DNA from: an uncultured archaeon
GTDB lineage: Archaea > Thermoproteota > EX4484-205 > JAAOZP01
Direction: 5' to 3'
Assembly (NCBI GenBank): GCA_938045545.1
Contig: CALIBN010000024.1
Span: 1-64,000 of the forward strand
Length of the DNA stretch: 64,000 bases
Below the pieces are notes generated by a model that saw nothing but the letters and a program-made list of their open reading frames with translations, made no database searches and was not told the DNA's origin. The position numbers and the translations under genes were made by a program. Positions 40,034 to 49,879 of this stretch are shown here, piece after piece; position 1 is the stretch's first letter, and each line of letters opens with the position of its first letter.

Positions 40034-40552
40034 TTAAACCTCAGCCCCTACTTCTCTGAAACCGTTCTCAACATACTGGAGGCCTCTCCGAAGCATTTTG
40101 AAAACCTTCTTACCGGCCTCGACGCCTGTTTCACTCACAAGCCCCCTCTTTATCAGTATGCTCATGTACTGCCTAGGGTTTTCAAGCCCGCTTAGCCTAG
40201 CCTCCTCCTTAAGCTTCTCAACATCCTCGTAAGTAAAATCCCTCTTCTCAACCATGTAAAGATAGTAGCCGATCAACAGTATCTTCTCATACCCCTTCAA
40301 CATATCTGGCTCCCTTCCGATCCTCTTAGCCTCCTCGGCGAGAAACTCGGTGAAGGTGATGCCCTGTGGCAGCGGCTCTGGTTCAATTGTCCTCGCAGCC
40401 TCAACCCTTTCTTGGAGAAACTCGCTCCTGAGCCTCTCGAAAGTAGTCTCCACAAACTCCCTGCTGCCCCAGACCTCCACCTCGACGTCTCTCCTCTTAA
40501 CCCTCACGCCGTATCCATGTTCCTTGACACTCATGTTCAAGCCGGAAACCAT
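40034..40552 (-). CDS. uncharacterised protein downstream of XPD
   Basis: It is about 172 aa from ATG 40552, or slightly shorter from 40534. The first 50 residues (VRVKRRDVEVEVWGSREFVETTFERL) look like a small alpha-beta domain. The rest is helical, including YYLYMVEKRDFTYEDVEKLKEEA and ILIKRGLVSE, a possible winged helix. The frame is open upstream within the XPD gene, but that part is a shadow. The position right after the XPD helicase suggests a shared transcript. Function not recognised. Confidence 0.6.
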   Translation of the reverse strand: MVSGLNMSVKEHGYGVRVKRRDVEVEVWGSREFVETTFERLRSEFLQERVEAARTIEPEPLPQGITFTEFLAEEAKRIGREPDMLKGYEKILLIGYYLYMVEKRDFTYEDVEKLKEEARLSGLENPRQYMSILIKRGLVSETGVEAGKKVFKMLRRGLQYVENGFREVGAEV

Positions 40553-40578
40553 GCTTCTCAACGAAATATAAGGCTTTC

Positions 40579-42540
40579 TCAGGAGAGGAAGCTGCTTACC
40601 TCCCTCGTAAGGTTTTCGATTTTCAAATGGGCATGCATGTCCTGTCTCCAATCCTGTGGAAGCTTGTCCCTCACCCTTCCATATATCCTGCTGTCCATAA
40701 TCACTATGACTCCCCTGTCCTGCTGGCTTCTTATCAGTCTGCCAGCCATCTGGGCCAGTGTGACTATGCATGGGGTGGTGCTCGCGTATTCGAAAGCCTT
40801 TTCGCCGAACTTTTTCTCATAGTATTTTAAAAGGGCTTCATGCATCTCGCTCCTCTTAGGATAGGGTAGGCCAACTATCACGACGGCTGAGAGGAGGGAG
40901 GAGCCCTCGCTCGTAAGGTCCACGCCCTCGCTTATCTTGCCTCTTGCAACACCTAACGCTAAGCAACTGTTGTTCTCCCTGAGGAACTTGAGCACTTCCC
41001 TAACCCTTGTCTTCGCGTCCTCCCTGATTATCGGGCGGTTTATCACGATTCTCTCCGAAACCTTCTCCATCAGCTCGTAAGACGGGAAGTATACGGCTAC
41101 CCTCCCTTTTACGGATTCAATGATCCTGTTGAGCCTCTCAGCTATCCTGCCTATCATCTCCCCCCTAAGCTCGTACTTGGTTGTCACAGCCTTGTCCACG
41201 AGTATCAGCCTGTTCTCCCTTTTAAACGGAGACGGGAGGGAGAGGGTTGCCACCCGCCTCTCATCCAAGCCTAGGACATCCCTGTAGTAGGGGAAATCCC
41301 AAAGTGTTCCAGACATTAAAACGGCTGACCTAACCTTGTTCAGGCTTCGCGTCGCCCTTGAAACATCCAGCGAACATATTCCAATCCTCACAATCCTCCT
41401 GCCGCCGGAGCCTTTCTCAACCCTAACGTATCTCACAGTGTCCTCGGAATCCTCAGAGGCCCATCTTTGAGCAAACTCCGCGATCCTCCCAAGGTGCGAG
41501 ACAGGAGGCTTCCCCGAATCCATTTTCATCGAAACTATTCTCTCAGATTCCTCCAGCATTTTCCGGAGGGTTTCAAGCACCTTCTCCCCTGGCATGCGTA
41601 GGGCTCTGAGCAGGGAAGCCTCATCCCCTTCTAAAACATGGTTCTCCCCAATGCCCACTTGTTTCACAGCTTTTCTCCCAAGCCTCTCCATGAACGCTTT
41701 GAAAAGCCTTATGAAACTCTTTTCTTCAAACCCGTATTCGACAGCCTCTTTCCAGGCTCTTGAAACGGTTCTCGTGGAAACCTCGTCTGAGAGGAGCCCT
41801 GAGGCAGCGGAGGGGAGCGAGTGAGCCTCGTCGAAAACAATGTTCACACTGCCCATCTGCATCCTTCCCCTGGCGAATATGCTTCTCCTAGCCTCATCTA
41901 TAAGGAAATGGTTGTAGTTGCCTATGATGACGTCTGAGTCGGCAGCCGCCAGCCTAGTTAGCTCATACGGGCACATCCCCCGTGATGAAGCCTCTTCGTA
42001 CAGCTCGTCCGGCATTAAAACACGCTTGACCCCCGCCTCCTCCAGGAAGACTATCGCCTCCCTAGACGGCTTCCAGTCCCTGAAAACCTTAGCGTAGAAG
42101 GCGCATGATGATGCTGAAACACCCTTCTTAAGCCTGCTGCAATACGTTAGGAAGCTCCGGTAGTCCATTCTCCCAACCTCCAGCCTCCCCCTGGCTAGGG
42201 GGCACATCTCCTGCCTGCTCACCATCAGCGTTGCCCTAAGGATTACCCCAGTCTTTTCAGCGATCGTTTTAAGCTCCCTAGCGTATATTTCAAGCTCGTT
42301 CCTCGTCCTAGTCAGTATGAACAGTTTCCCAACTTCCTCGATCTCCCTAGCCATCAAGTATGCTGTTAAAACCGAAACTGATTTCCCGGTTCCACAGGGG
42401 GAGGATAATAAACCTATTCTCCCCGTGGTGAGAACACGGAAGATGAACTCTATCGCTTCAAGCTGGTGTTCCCTGAACTCCGAATAGGGAAAGTATTTCT
42501 TGGCCCATTTCTCAACCGTCTGATGCAAAGGCTTCTGCAT
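40579..42540 (-). CDS. xpd: XPD/Rad3-family DNA helicase
   Basis: This is a 5'-3' superfamily 2 helicase with an iron-sulfur cluster, involved in nucleotide-level DNA repair. Motif I is SSPCGTGKSVSVL near residue 41. The four cluster Cys are in MCPLA (near 110), YCSRL (near 132), SCAFY (near 141) and GMCPYEL (near 189). Motif II is VFDEAHSLP near 233. The C-terminal motifs include LGVARGKISEGVDL near 545 and AQMAGRLIRSQQDRG near 616. All key residues appear present, and the 653-aa length is normal for archaea. Confidence 0.93.
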   Translation of the reverse strand: MQKPLHQTVEKWAKKYFPYSEFREHQLEAIEFIFRVLTTGRIGLLSSPCGTGKSVSVLTAYLMAREIEEVGKLFILTRTRNELEIYARELKTIAEKTGVILRATLMVSRQEMCPLARGRLEVGRMDYRSFLTYCSRLKKGVSASSCAFYAKVFRDWKPSREAIVFLEEAGVKRVLMPDELYEEASSRGMCPYELTRLAAADSDVIIGNYNHFLIDEARRSIFARGRMQMGSVNIVFDEAHSLPSAASGLLSDEVSTRTVSRAWKEAVEYGFEEKSFIRLFKAFMERLGRKAVKQVGIGENHVLEGDEASLLRALRMPGEKVLETLRKMLEESERIVSMKMDSGKPPVSHLGRIAEFAQRWASEDSEDTVRYVRVEKGSGGRRIVRIGICSLDVSRATRSLNKVRSAVLMSGTLWDFPYYRDVLGLDERRVATLSLPSPFKRENRLILVDKAVTTKYELRGEMIGRIAERLNRIIESVKGRVAVYFPSYELMEKVSERIVINRPIIREDAKTRVREVLKFLRENNSCLALGVARGKISEGVDLTSEGSSLLSAVVIVGLPYPKRSEMHEALLKYYEKKFGEKAFEYASTTPCIVTLAQMAGRLIRSQQDRGVIVIMDSRIYGRVRDKLPQDWRQDMHAHLKIENLTREVSSFLS

Positions 42541-42579
42541 CCTTATTCCGGGGAACGCTTAAAAGCGTTAGCACCCTGT

Positions 42580-45500
42580 TTAACCCTGAGGATTCTGGTT
42601 TACACCACTTTTCCCTGTTTTCCTCCCGCTCTCTTTGAAGCCTCTCCTCCTGCGCCTCATTCTCAGAGCGAGAGCAGCCAGCAGCGGGGTTACGGATATC
42701 AGTGGAAACAGGTTAACCCCCCGGTTACTCCAAACCCTAACCGAGTGTGGAACAGTGTTCTCAGAGTATGCTACAAGCACGACTGGGTTTAAACCCTGCC
42801 CGCCTGGAAGCTCCAGGGAAGTTTCCAGGCATGAACCGGGTTCAAGGTCTCCAAGGTTTTTCTCAAAATCCGTATCAACCACCTTAACCCTGACGCCTCT
42901 AACAACCAGATGCTTAGCGAGAGACCTGACCCTGACCCTGATCATCCTGCCGTCGTATTCAGCGTAGTCTATTCTCAGCGCAAGCCTCTCGTCGAAAAAG
43001 AGCCCTCCGGGAGGGCTTAGGAACACGGTCATGCTGGAGTTGTCACTCTGAACTTGAAGAATTCTTATCGAGCAGGATGTTTCCGGAGGATAGCCTTCAA
43101 CCCTAATCCGCATAGGTAGGCTCACCATGCCAGCGTCAGCCTCCAGTCTTAGAAAAGCTTCAAACCCGTGCTGGTCGCCCTTTAAAACCAGGCTGCTCCA
43201 GTCGAGCCTGACGATCCTGACGCTGCAGTCCCCGACTGTCCTCCATATCCCTGAAGGATGCGGATCCCGTTTTAAAACCACTATCCTCTCCACGCAGGAA
43301 GCATTGTATTCAGAGTCGTTTAAAGCCAACCTTATTCTACCCTCGTCGTCTGACAGAACCCTTTTCGCGGATAGGCTCGTGTAGACGGGTAGGCTGCTCA
43401 CCGGGGAACCGTTGTGAGCCCAGCGCGCCGTGGCGCAGAAAATCCTGGTTCCATTACGGTCTAAAATGTAGTCCGGGGTAATGTTGAAGGCTGTGAAAAC
43501 AGCCTCGATGGTGAGCACGTCGCTGCAAACGTTTTCTTCAAGCGCCTTCACATAGTAACGGTAAACGCCGGGCTTGGACTCTGTCCAGTTGAAGCTGACC
43601 CCGTTGCTGGAAACCAGGCTGCTTCTCACAACCGTCCCGTTTGAAGACACGACACCCATCCTGATTCCGCGGGCAATGCTCCCGTTGCCCTGCCACACCA
43701 CTCTACGTATAGTGATGTTAAGGAGGTCCATTATGTTCAGCATGACCCTGAAGGAATAGTTTTCCAGAGGGATGTTGTTCACAAAGACCCTTGGCCCATT
43801 ATCCTCAGGGTTGCCAAGCCTCACCCAGTTGGGAACCAGGGTTACGGTGCACGGCTCGACGCAAGGTAGGAAACCGACAGCGTTGAAGGACGCTTTGGAA
43901 ACGCCTTTCTCAGGTATTCTAAGCCTGAAGGACGCGGGGCTCCTTCCAACGAGTCCGGTTTCAACCCATCTTACTTCAAGACCCTTAAGCGGCATGTTGT
44001 TGAAAGAGAGCCTTGCTGAAACCGTTACCTCAACCTCCTCCCCGGGTCTGCCGCCGACCACTGTTCTAGAGGCTTCCAGCAGTATTCTGGTGAAGACAAC
44101 GCTGAGAGTAGCCTCACCCTCTATGAACCCGTCGCTCGCCTTAACCATTCCCTCGTAGGCAACATCCCTGCCTGTTAGCCTTAGCACAGCGGCGCCGTCG
44201 ACCCCCGTCAGAGCGGAGGAGCCTGAAGGCTTAAACTCCACCAGCACGCTGGAGGCCGGTGTAAGGCTGTGAGAATACACTGCTTTAACTGAAAAACTTG
44301 ATGAACCATTGTTGCAAGCATAGTAGGATTCTTCGAAGAACACAGCGTCTAGGCTTGAGACCTCAAGTCTGATCTTTGTGAAGACTATTCTCACGCAAGC
44401 CTCCTCGCTCAACCTGGCCCCGTTCTCGCCGACCGCGACGAAGGTTAACCAGGCTTCCCGGTCTTTTTGGGCGAATGAGAAAACCGCGTCGCCGTTCATC
44501 CCGGTTAAAGCATCTTTGCCTTCGGAATCCCTTATCCTGACTCCAGCCGCCGGACTGTCGTCATGAGAGAAATATGCTGAAACAGTGATGCTCACGGTGG
44601 AGCCGCTCCTAGCCCAGTAAACCCCGTTCCTAAGAACCCCGCCGGAGACGCTCTTTACAGTAAGCCTGTAGGATGACCATGTTACAGTGAAGGTCGCGTT
44701 CCCGCCGGTCGTAGAGCTTATACCCCTGTAAACCCCCTTGGGAGGGCTGAAGGAATATTTTCTGACACCTGGGCTGGATTCTGAAACACTGTAAACATCT
44801 ATCTTAGAATATTCTCCAAGACAGTCGGAAACCTTAACCCTGAGCTCAACAGTCTCGCCGAGCATGCGTAAACCTAGATCGGTGGGCCCCAGGGGCTCGA
44901 TCCTCATCGAGTCGAAGCGCAGGCTCATCTGGGGTAAGCTTATTGTAAGCGTCAACTCGTCGGTCCTGTTCTTGGATGAGAAGACAACTCTTCTGGTGAA
45001 AAATCCTCCGCCCAGCTTCTTCAACACGCAGCTACCGGTTTCAACCCCGCTGGCGGCCTCCTCCGCAACCCATCCGCCCGCGCTGTAAAACCTTATTTTC
45101 TGAGACCAGTGGACACTAGAGCCGCTGTTAGCCCACGCGTCCAAGCCCTCCACGAAAGTGCATCCAGTTATGTTTAAGCCTAGATACTCTATGCTTGTCA
45201 CAAGATATTTTCCGGAGGCGAACCCGACCTCGTCGCCGTTGCTAATGGCTACGGCAACCCTACGGATACTGGCTTCACCGGAGCCCTCGTCGAAAACAGC
45301 GTCGATGGCGAAACCATCGCTAGGACTGACTGAGGGGGCTGGTTCTCCAACCATTATCACGACGGGGCTCGTGAAGACCCAGCTGTCCCTGTTAACCCCT
45401 TGGAAAACAGCTTTCTGAACACTTCCCGGAGCTCCGCTTCCAGTCTTCTCAACGTTGCTCCACCTCGCCTTCCAACTCATGTTTCTCACGCCAGTCGCCT

Positions 45501-46131
45501 GGGGAAGCCTGAACGTGAAGACGTGTGTTACGCTTCCATCCAGGGTTGCCTCAGCAGTATGCGATTCAGCCTGGATGCTTCCACCCCCCTCAAGCCTAAT
45601 GTCCATCGCAGCGTAGGCTAAGTCGCGCTCCTCGAAGCACGAGGAAACCTTAACACTGATGCCTATTGTAAGCCTAACCTCGTGCGTCCCCTGGCCCAGG
45701 ACAGCGGCCTTAGAATAGCAGCGTGCCCACCAGTATTCTTTACCCAGCTCGTAGACCCTGACCCCGTCGACGTAAACCCTGAGATACTTATCCACAACTG
45801 TCCAGCCGTTTGGAACAGGGTTATGGTCGTTCCCGCAAACGTAAATCCCTGCCGAGAAGCCTTCCGGTATTATTACCCTTGCCGTCACTGACTTAGTATC
45901 GCTATACGTCCCCTGCCCAGCTCTGGCGTCGATATGAAGATAACCTGTTCCACCGTACCATATGCTTTCGCCGAATGAATAGCTTATTTGAACAGTATCC
46001 GTCCTTAAACCAGTCCACGAGTAGAATGACGGCAAGCTTTCCGGATGCGCTTCAACCTGAACCAGGCATTGGAGCAGGACTATGACTGTGATTAGCAGCA
46101 GGGTTTTCCAAGCTTTTTTCGAAACCGGCAT
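42580..46131 (-). CDS. large surface protein with Ig-like repeats and C-terminal anchor
   Basis: It has about 1183 aa. A signal peptide (TLLLITVIVLLQCLVQVEA) starts the protein. Many beta-sandwich repeats follow; at least two begin SVTISAYFSHDDSPAAGVRI or SFSVKAVYSHSLTPASSVLV, and VTVSARLSFNNMPLKGLEV is a third. A C-terminal membrane helix (LFPLISVTPLLAALALRM) is followed by an Arg-rich stop-transfer tail. It is probably an S-layer-associated or adhesion protein on the cell surface. I chose ATG 46131 rather than GTG 46158 because the signal peptide begins there. It lies directly downstream of the Dim1 gene. Confidence 0.78.
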   Translation of the reverse strand: MPVSKKAWKTLLLITVIVLLQCLVQVEAHPESLPSFYSWTGLRTDTVQISYSFGESIWYGGTGYLHIDARAGQGTYSDTKSVTARVIIPEGFSAGIYVCGNDHNPVPNGWTVVDKYLRVYVDGVRVYELGKEYWWARCYSKAAVLGQGTHEVRLTIGISVKVSSCFEERDLAYAAMDIRLEGGGSIQAESHTAEATLDGSVTHVFTFRLPQATGVRNMSWKARWSNVEKTGSGAPGSVQKAVFQGVNRDSWVFTSPVVIMVGEPAPSVSPSDGFAIDAVFDEGSGEASIRRVAVAISNGDEVGFASGKYLVTSIEYLGLNITGCTFVEGLDAWANSGSSVHWSQKIRFYSAGGWVAEEAASGVETGSCVLKKLGGGFFTRRVVFSSKNRTDELTLTISLPQMSLRFDSMRIEPLGPTDLGLRMLGETVELRVKVSDCLGEYSKIDVYSVSESSPGVRKYSFSPPKGVYRGISSTTGGNATFTVTWSSYRLTVKSVSGGVLRNGVYWARSGSTVSITVSAYFSHDDSPAAGVRIRDSEGKDALTGMNGDAVFSFAQKDREAWLTFVAVGENGARLSEEACVRIVFTKIRLEVSSLDAVFFEESYYACNNGSSSFSVKAVYSHSLTPASSVLVEFKPSGSSALTGVDGAAVLRLTGRDVAYEGMVKASDGFIEGEATLSVVFTRILLEASRTVVGGRPGEEVEVTVSARLSFNNMPLKGLEVRWVETGLVGRSPASFRLRIPEKGVSKASFNAVGFLPCVEPCTVTLVPNWVRLGNPEDNGPRVFVNNIPLENYSFRVMLNIMDLLNITIRRVVWQGNGSIARGIRMGVVSSNGTVVRSSLVSSNGVSFNWTESKPGVYRYYVKALEENVCSDVLTIEAVFTAFNITPDYILDRNGTRIFCATARWAHNGSPVSSLPVYTSLSAKRVLSDDEGRIRLALNDSEYNASCVERIVVLKRDPHPSGIWRTVGDCSVRIVRLDWSSLVLKGDQHGFEAFLRLEADAGMVSLPMRIRVEGYPPETSCSIRILQVQSDNSSMTVFLSPPGGLFFDERLALRIDYAEYDGRMIRVRVRSLAKHLVVRGVRVKVVDTDFEKNLGDLEPGSCLETSLELPGGQGLNPVVLVAYSENTVPHSVRVWSNRGVNLFPLISVTPLLAALALRMRRRRRGFKESGRKTGKSGVNQNPQG

Positions 46132-46158
46132 CCCGAAGAATCCTTGCCGCCGGCACAC

Positions 46159-47037
46159 TTAAGCGCCAATATTGTTCGAAACAGCCTTGGCGAGGCTGTG
46201 AAAATCTTGGACAGTAAGCTCTAAAACCCTACTGGCCTCTGGAACAAGATGGAAAACATTGGAGTAAACCCGTTTACCCCTTTCCCCGTATAGCCGTTCA
46301 AGGCTGTTTCTCAAAACTGTTCTCGCAAGCCTGTTTCTCTGGCTGAACATCGCTCTAAGCAGGCCTTCCAGAATACCCGTGTCCACCTCTATCCTAGAAG
46401 GCTTAATGTAGAGAACTGCGTGAGCAACCTTAGGCCTAGGGTAGAACGAGGAGGATGGGAAAAAACCTAGTATACGGGGCTCAGCCATGGTGTTAACAGA
46501 GACTGTTAGCCTGCCGTATTCCCTGGTTCCCGGTTTCGAGACAATTCTCTCAGCAACCTCCCTCTGCACCGTGATCACAGCCCTCTCATAGTTCTGCTCC
46601 AGAATCCTGAATATCACCGGGGTTGAAACATGGTATGGGATGTTTCCAGTGTAGACATTACCCTTCAAATCCATCTTCATGAAGTCTCCTTGAACCACCT
46701 CGACGTTATTAAAGGCTGAGAACCGGTCTTTCAATACCCTTACCAGCGCGGGGTCTATTTCAACAGCCTTAACCTTTGAACCGTGCTTAGCCAGTTCAAA
46801 AGTCAGTGTCCCCAATCCGGCCCCAATCTCAACAATAGTATCGCTGGGCTTGGGCTGAACGTTTTCAACCACTGTTCTCACCAGAAGCTCGTCTACGACG
46901 AAGCTTTGGCTAAGCCTCTTCTTAGGCCTTATCCCATATTTCCTGATCAGACGGATCGTCTCAGCGAGAAGGTTTTCACGGTAAGGGTGGGGCCTGCTCC
47001 CGCCTGCTTGGGAGCCTACCCTCCTTCTAGTCGACAT
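46159..47037 (-). CDS. ksgA: Dim1/KsgA 16S rRNA adenine dimethyltransferase
   Basis: The enzyme dimethylates two adjacent adenines near the 3' end of 16S rRNA. The N-terminal segment RPKKRLSQSFVVD is typical. SAM-binding motif I is VEIGAGLGTLTFEL near residue 62, motif II is VKAVEIDPAL near 83, and the catalytic motif IV is GNIPYHVST near 127. The C-terminal domain follows with FYPRPKVAHAV. ATG 47037 is preferred over an upstream TTG. It overlaps the membrane-protein gene before it, so the three genes from 48490 to 42580 are likely cotranscribed. Confidence 0.93.
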   Translation of the reverse strand: MSTRRRVGSQAGGSRPHPYRENLLAETIRLIRKYGIRPKKRLSQSFVVDELLVRTVVENVQPKPSDTIVEIGAGLGTLTFELAKHGSKVKAVEIDPALVRVLKDRFSAFNNVEVVQGDFMKMDLKGNVYTGNIPYHVSTPVIFRILEQNYERAVITVQREVAERIVSKPGTREYGRLTVSVNTMAEPRILGFFPSSSFYPRPKVAHAVLYIKPSRIEVDTGILEGLLRAMFSQRNRLARTVLRNSLERLYGERGKRVYSNVFHLVPEASRVLELTVQDFHSLAKAVSNNIGA

Positions 47038-48490
47038 GCAGCTCAAGCGTGTACACGCTTATCGCCTTCAACAATGGGAAGGCCATGTTCGGCGGAGTGT
47101 GTTCCACGCATAGCTCAACGTTAATCCTGTAAACGCCTCTAGCAATAGTCCTCTTCAACTCCAAGCTTAGGAATACGAATCTCGCTTCCCCGACGGTTAT
47201 GTTCACCCTTTCAATGCTAACCCCCATTTTCGGAAACCCTTCTCCTGTCGAAAAGTAGAACATGCCTAAATCCGGGTCCGTCGAGTTATACTTGCTTACT
47301 CTGAGTATAACCTCCCCCTCAAACCCATTTAAAGAGCCCAATAGAAAATCGACGGTGGTCTTCCCGCCGGGAGAAGCGTCGACGCGTGAAAAGTATGCTA
47401 CTATGCTTGGGGCGGGCTCATTATATGTTGAGGAAACGTTCGCAACCCCCAGCTTAACCCCTTTAACCTCCATCCTTGACGAGGTTTCCACGATGAACGT
47501 TAAAACATTTATGCCGAAGAGGGAGCGCTCATCTATCTGCATAGTCATAACCACCCCGCTGTAGTTCCTCGGCGTTAAGAAGAAGTCGCTGCCGTTAAAC
47601 TCGTTCAGAAAGAGACCAATATGGCTCGAGTAAACATGCACTGTTTCGTCGAAACCGTAGATGGGTTTAACTTTCACCAGTATGTTCACAACGTCACCCG
47701 GCTTAGCAATCGTGATGTTCGGTTGGAAGAGTATTTGAAAGTCTGGCGGAGGAGCCTCTGAAACCTCTACCGTCAGGTTCACAAGAGCCTGATGGCTAGT
47801 CGAGTTTAAAACAACCGTGAAATTGTTAACGCCCACAGGGGTGCTCCTGTTCGTTTTAACGATTATCTGATCTCTTTTCACACCTTTCTCTATAATGCTT
47901 TTCTCGGGCGTTGAGCCCGGCAGGCCCATTATGGAAACACCTATGGTCTCGTTGAAACCGGCGTGCGGGGTTATTGAAATGTTCAGCAGGAACGCTTCGG
48001 TCTGAATGATGCTTCCTGGTTGAAGGCTAACGCTCGCTTCAAACCAGGGCTTCTCAACCTCCTTAACGACTATCGTGAGCCTCGTTTTCCTCTCAACCTC
48101 CAGGTAGGAGCCTGAGACATTAACAGGGTATGTGCCAGGGAGGAGACCAGTGGTGTTCAGCGTGAGGATGGCGTTCCTCGAGGAAGGTGTTAAAACCCAG
48201 TTTGAAACCGAGTAGTCTATTTCGCCGGGTTTTTCAATCTTAAGGGTTACGCTGCCCTGGAAGGCGCCCTCCGGCACAAGGGTTATGAGCGTATTCACAA
48301 CCTTGCCTGGGAGAACCTCCACCCGGGTAGTGTTCAACTCCAGTCTGAAATCGTACACGGACGGCGGGGGGGTGAGGACCTTGGTGAACAGGAAGTAGAC
48401 GAGGACTACTGCTAGCAAAGCCACTGCGACTATCACAATGATGGGAAGCATTCTTCTAATCTTCTCCTCATTCTCTCCCGGCTCGAACAA
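47027..48490 (-). CDS. membrane-anchored protein with beta-sandwich repeats
   Basis: The 487-aa protein begins with a short cytoplasmic piece and one membrane helix (MLPIIVIVAVALLAVVLVYFLF). Four or so repeats of about 100 residues follow, each with a pattern of the type 'V-x-P-G-x-x-V-x-x-x-I-x-V-x-P-x-x-G-F-x-x-x-V' (for example KPGDVVNILVKVKPIYGFDETV). Such repeats resemble NEW3/CARDB-like cell-surface domains. It would be exposed outside the cell, like the larger protein two genes on. Function unknown. Confidence 0.7.
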   Translation of the reverse strand: MFEPGENEEKIRRMLPIIVIVAVALLAVVLVYFLFTKVLTPPPSVYDFRLELNTTRVEVLPGKVVNTLITLVPEGAFQGSVTLKIEKPGEIDYSVSNWVLTPSSRNAILTLNTTGLLPGTYPVNVSGSYLEVERKTRLTIVVKEVEKPWFEASVSLQPGSIIQTEAFLLNISITPHAGFNETIGVSIMGLPGSTPEKSIIEKGVKRDQIIVKTNRSTPVGVNNFTVVLNSTSHQALVNLTVEVSEAPPPDFQILFQPNITIAKPGDVVNILVKVKPIYGFDETVHVYSSHIGLFLNEFNGSDFFLTPRNYSGVVMTMQIDERSLFGINVLTFIVETSSRMEVKGVKLGVANVSSTYNEPAPSIVAYFSRVDASPGGKTTVDFLLGSLNGFEGEVILRVSKYNSTDPDLGMFYFSTGEGFPKMGVSIERVNITVGEARFVFLSLELKRTIARGVYRINVELCVEHTPPNMAFPLLKAISVYTLELHVD

Positions 48491-48578
48491 GTATCGTTTC
48501 TAATGGTGAAGAAGGATTTTTAAAGTTCTCGTTTAAAACAGGGATATCTTTAAAGCCTCCTCCAGCCCATATCGGCTC

Positions 48579-49793
48579 ATGCCACTAGACCCTTACACCG
48601 TCAGAGAGGATTTTCCTATTCTGAAGAGGGTTGTAAACGGTAAAAGCCTTGTTTACTTTAACAATGCTGCGACAACCCAGAAGCCTGTTCAGGTTGTTGA
48701 GGCTATAAAAGACTATTACTACAATTATAATTCCGACGTTCTGCGCAGCGTAAACACGTTGAGCTCCCAGGCGACTGACCTCTACATGGAGGCTAGGCGT
48801 AAAATAGCCGGGTTCATAGGCGCCGGCGAGGATGAGATTGTCTTCACTAGAAACACGACCGAGGGCTTAAACATGGTTGCGGAGGCGCTTTCAGGGCGGA
48901 TCGGCAGAGGGTCTCTGGTCGTCACCAGCATAATGGAGCACCACAGCAACCTTTTGCCTTGGAGGAGAATAGTAGCTAGAAAGGGCGGGAGGCTGACCGT
49001 GGTGGGGATGAACAGGGATTTCACGATAGACATGGACATGGTTGAGAAAAGCCTTGAAGAGGGTTGTGAAATACTTACTACTCTGCATGTTTCCAACGTT
49101 CTCGGGACTGTTAACCCTGTTAAAGAGCTTTCCAAGCTTGCCCACAAGCATGGGTGCCTCTTCATTCTCGACGCTGCCCAGAGCGTGCCGCACATGCCTT
49201 TCAACGTTAAGGATGTTGAACCGGATGCTACTGCTTTCAGCGGACACAAGATGCTTGGGCCTACAGGCATAGGCGTATTATACGTTAAGAGGAGTATTCT
49301 GGAGGAGGTTGAGCCCATGCTTCTAGGAGGCGGGATGGTGAAGACGGTGACTCTTGAAACCCAGGTTTACGAGGATATTCCCTTCAGGTTTGAAGCCGGC
49401 ACCCCTAATGTTGAGGGTGTAATCGGGCTGGCTGCTGCTGTCGATTACCTCCGCAAGATCGGGTTGGAGAACATTGCTGAACACGAGTCGAAACTGGTTA
49501 AGCATCTCCTTGAAGGCTTAGATAGGAGCTTTGTTGAAGTCTACGGGCCTGGAGAGGCTGATAAGCATGCCGGAATCTTAAGCTTCAACGTTAAGGGTGT
49601 TCATCCCCATGACGTCGCCCAGTTTCTAGACGCAGACGGGATCATGATAAGGTCAGGTGCCCTCTGTGCTGAGCCGCTTGTGAACGCTCTGGGAGCAAGC
49701 GCTGTTGCCAGAGTAAGCTTCTACCTCTACAACACTCTGGAGGAGGTCGATATGTTTCACGAGTCCCTCAGAAGGATGAGGATGCTCATGTAG
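48579..49793 (+). CDS. sufS: cysteine desulfurase, SufS type
   Basis: This PLP enzyme takes sulfur from cysteine for iron-sulfur cluster assembly. FNNAATTQKP is at residues 26-35, EHHSNLLPW near 122, the PLP Lys is in FSGHKMLGPTG near 224, and the sulfur-accepting Cys is in RSGALCAEPL near 362. It is followed by an IscU/SufU-like scaffold gene, forming a minimal assembly operon. A TATA-like CTTTAAAG is 26 bases before ATG 48579, so the transcript is leaderless. Confidence 0.95.
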   Translation: MPLDPYTVREDFPILKRVVNGKSLVYFNNAATTQKPVQVVEAIKDYYYNYNSDVLRSVNTLSSQATDLYMEARRKIAGFIGAGEDEIVFTRNTTEGLNMVAEALSGRIGRGSLVVTSIMEHHSNLLPWRRIVARKGGRLTVVGMNRDFTIDMDMVEKSLEEGCEILTTLHVSNVLGTVNPVKELSKLAHKHGCLFILDAAQSVPHMPFNVKDVEPDATAFSGHKMLGPTGIGVLYVKRSILEEVEPMLLGGGMVKTVTLETQVYEDIPFRFEAGTPNVEGVIGLAAAVDYLRKIGLENIAEHESKLVKHLLEGLDRSFVEVYGPGEADKHAGILSFNVKGVHPHDVAQFLDADGIMIRSGALCAEPLVNALGASAVARVSFYLYNTLEEVDMFHESLRRMRMLM

Positions 49794-49879
49794 CTGTTGA
49801 ACGGGGTGGGGAAACAACGGGGGGTTCAGAGGGTCTCCGCGAGCTTTTAAAACGGTTTAAAAACACTGCTAATTACGGT

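Noticed and set aside
40553..40771. N-terminal extension of the gene at 40034, reaching into XPD
   Set aside because: The extra 73 residues lie antiphase inside the conserved XPD C-terminus and have a low-complexity, non-conserved look. A normal ATG is available at 40552.
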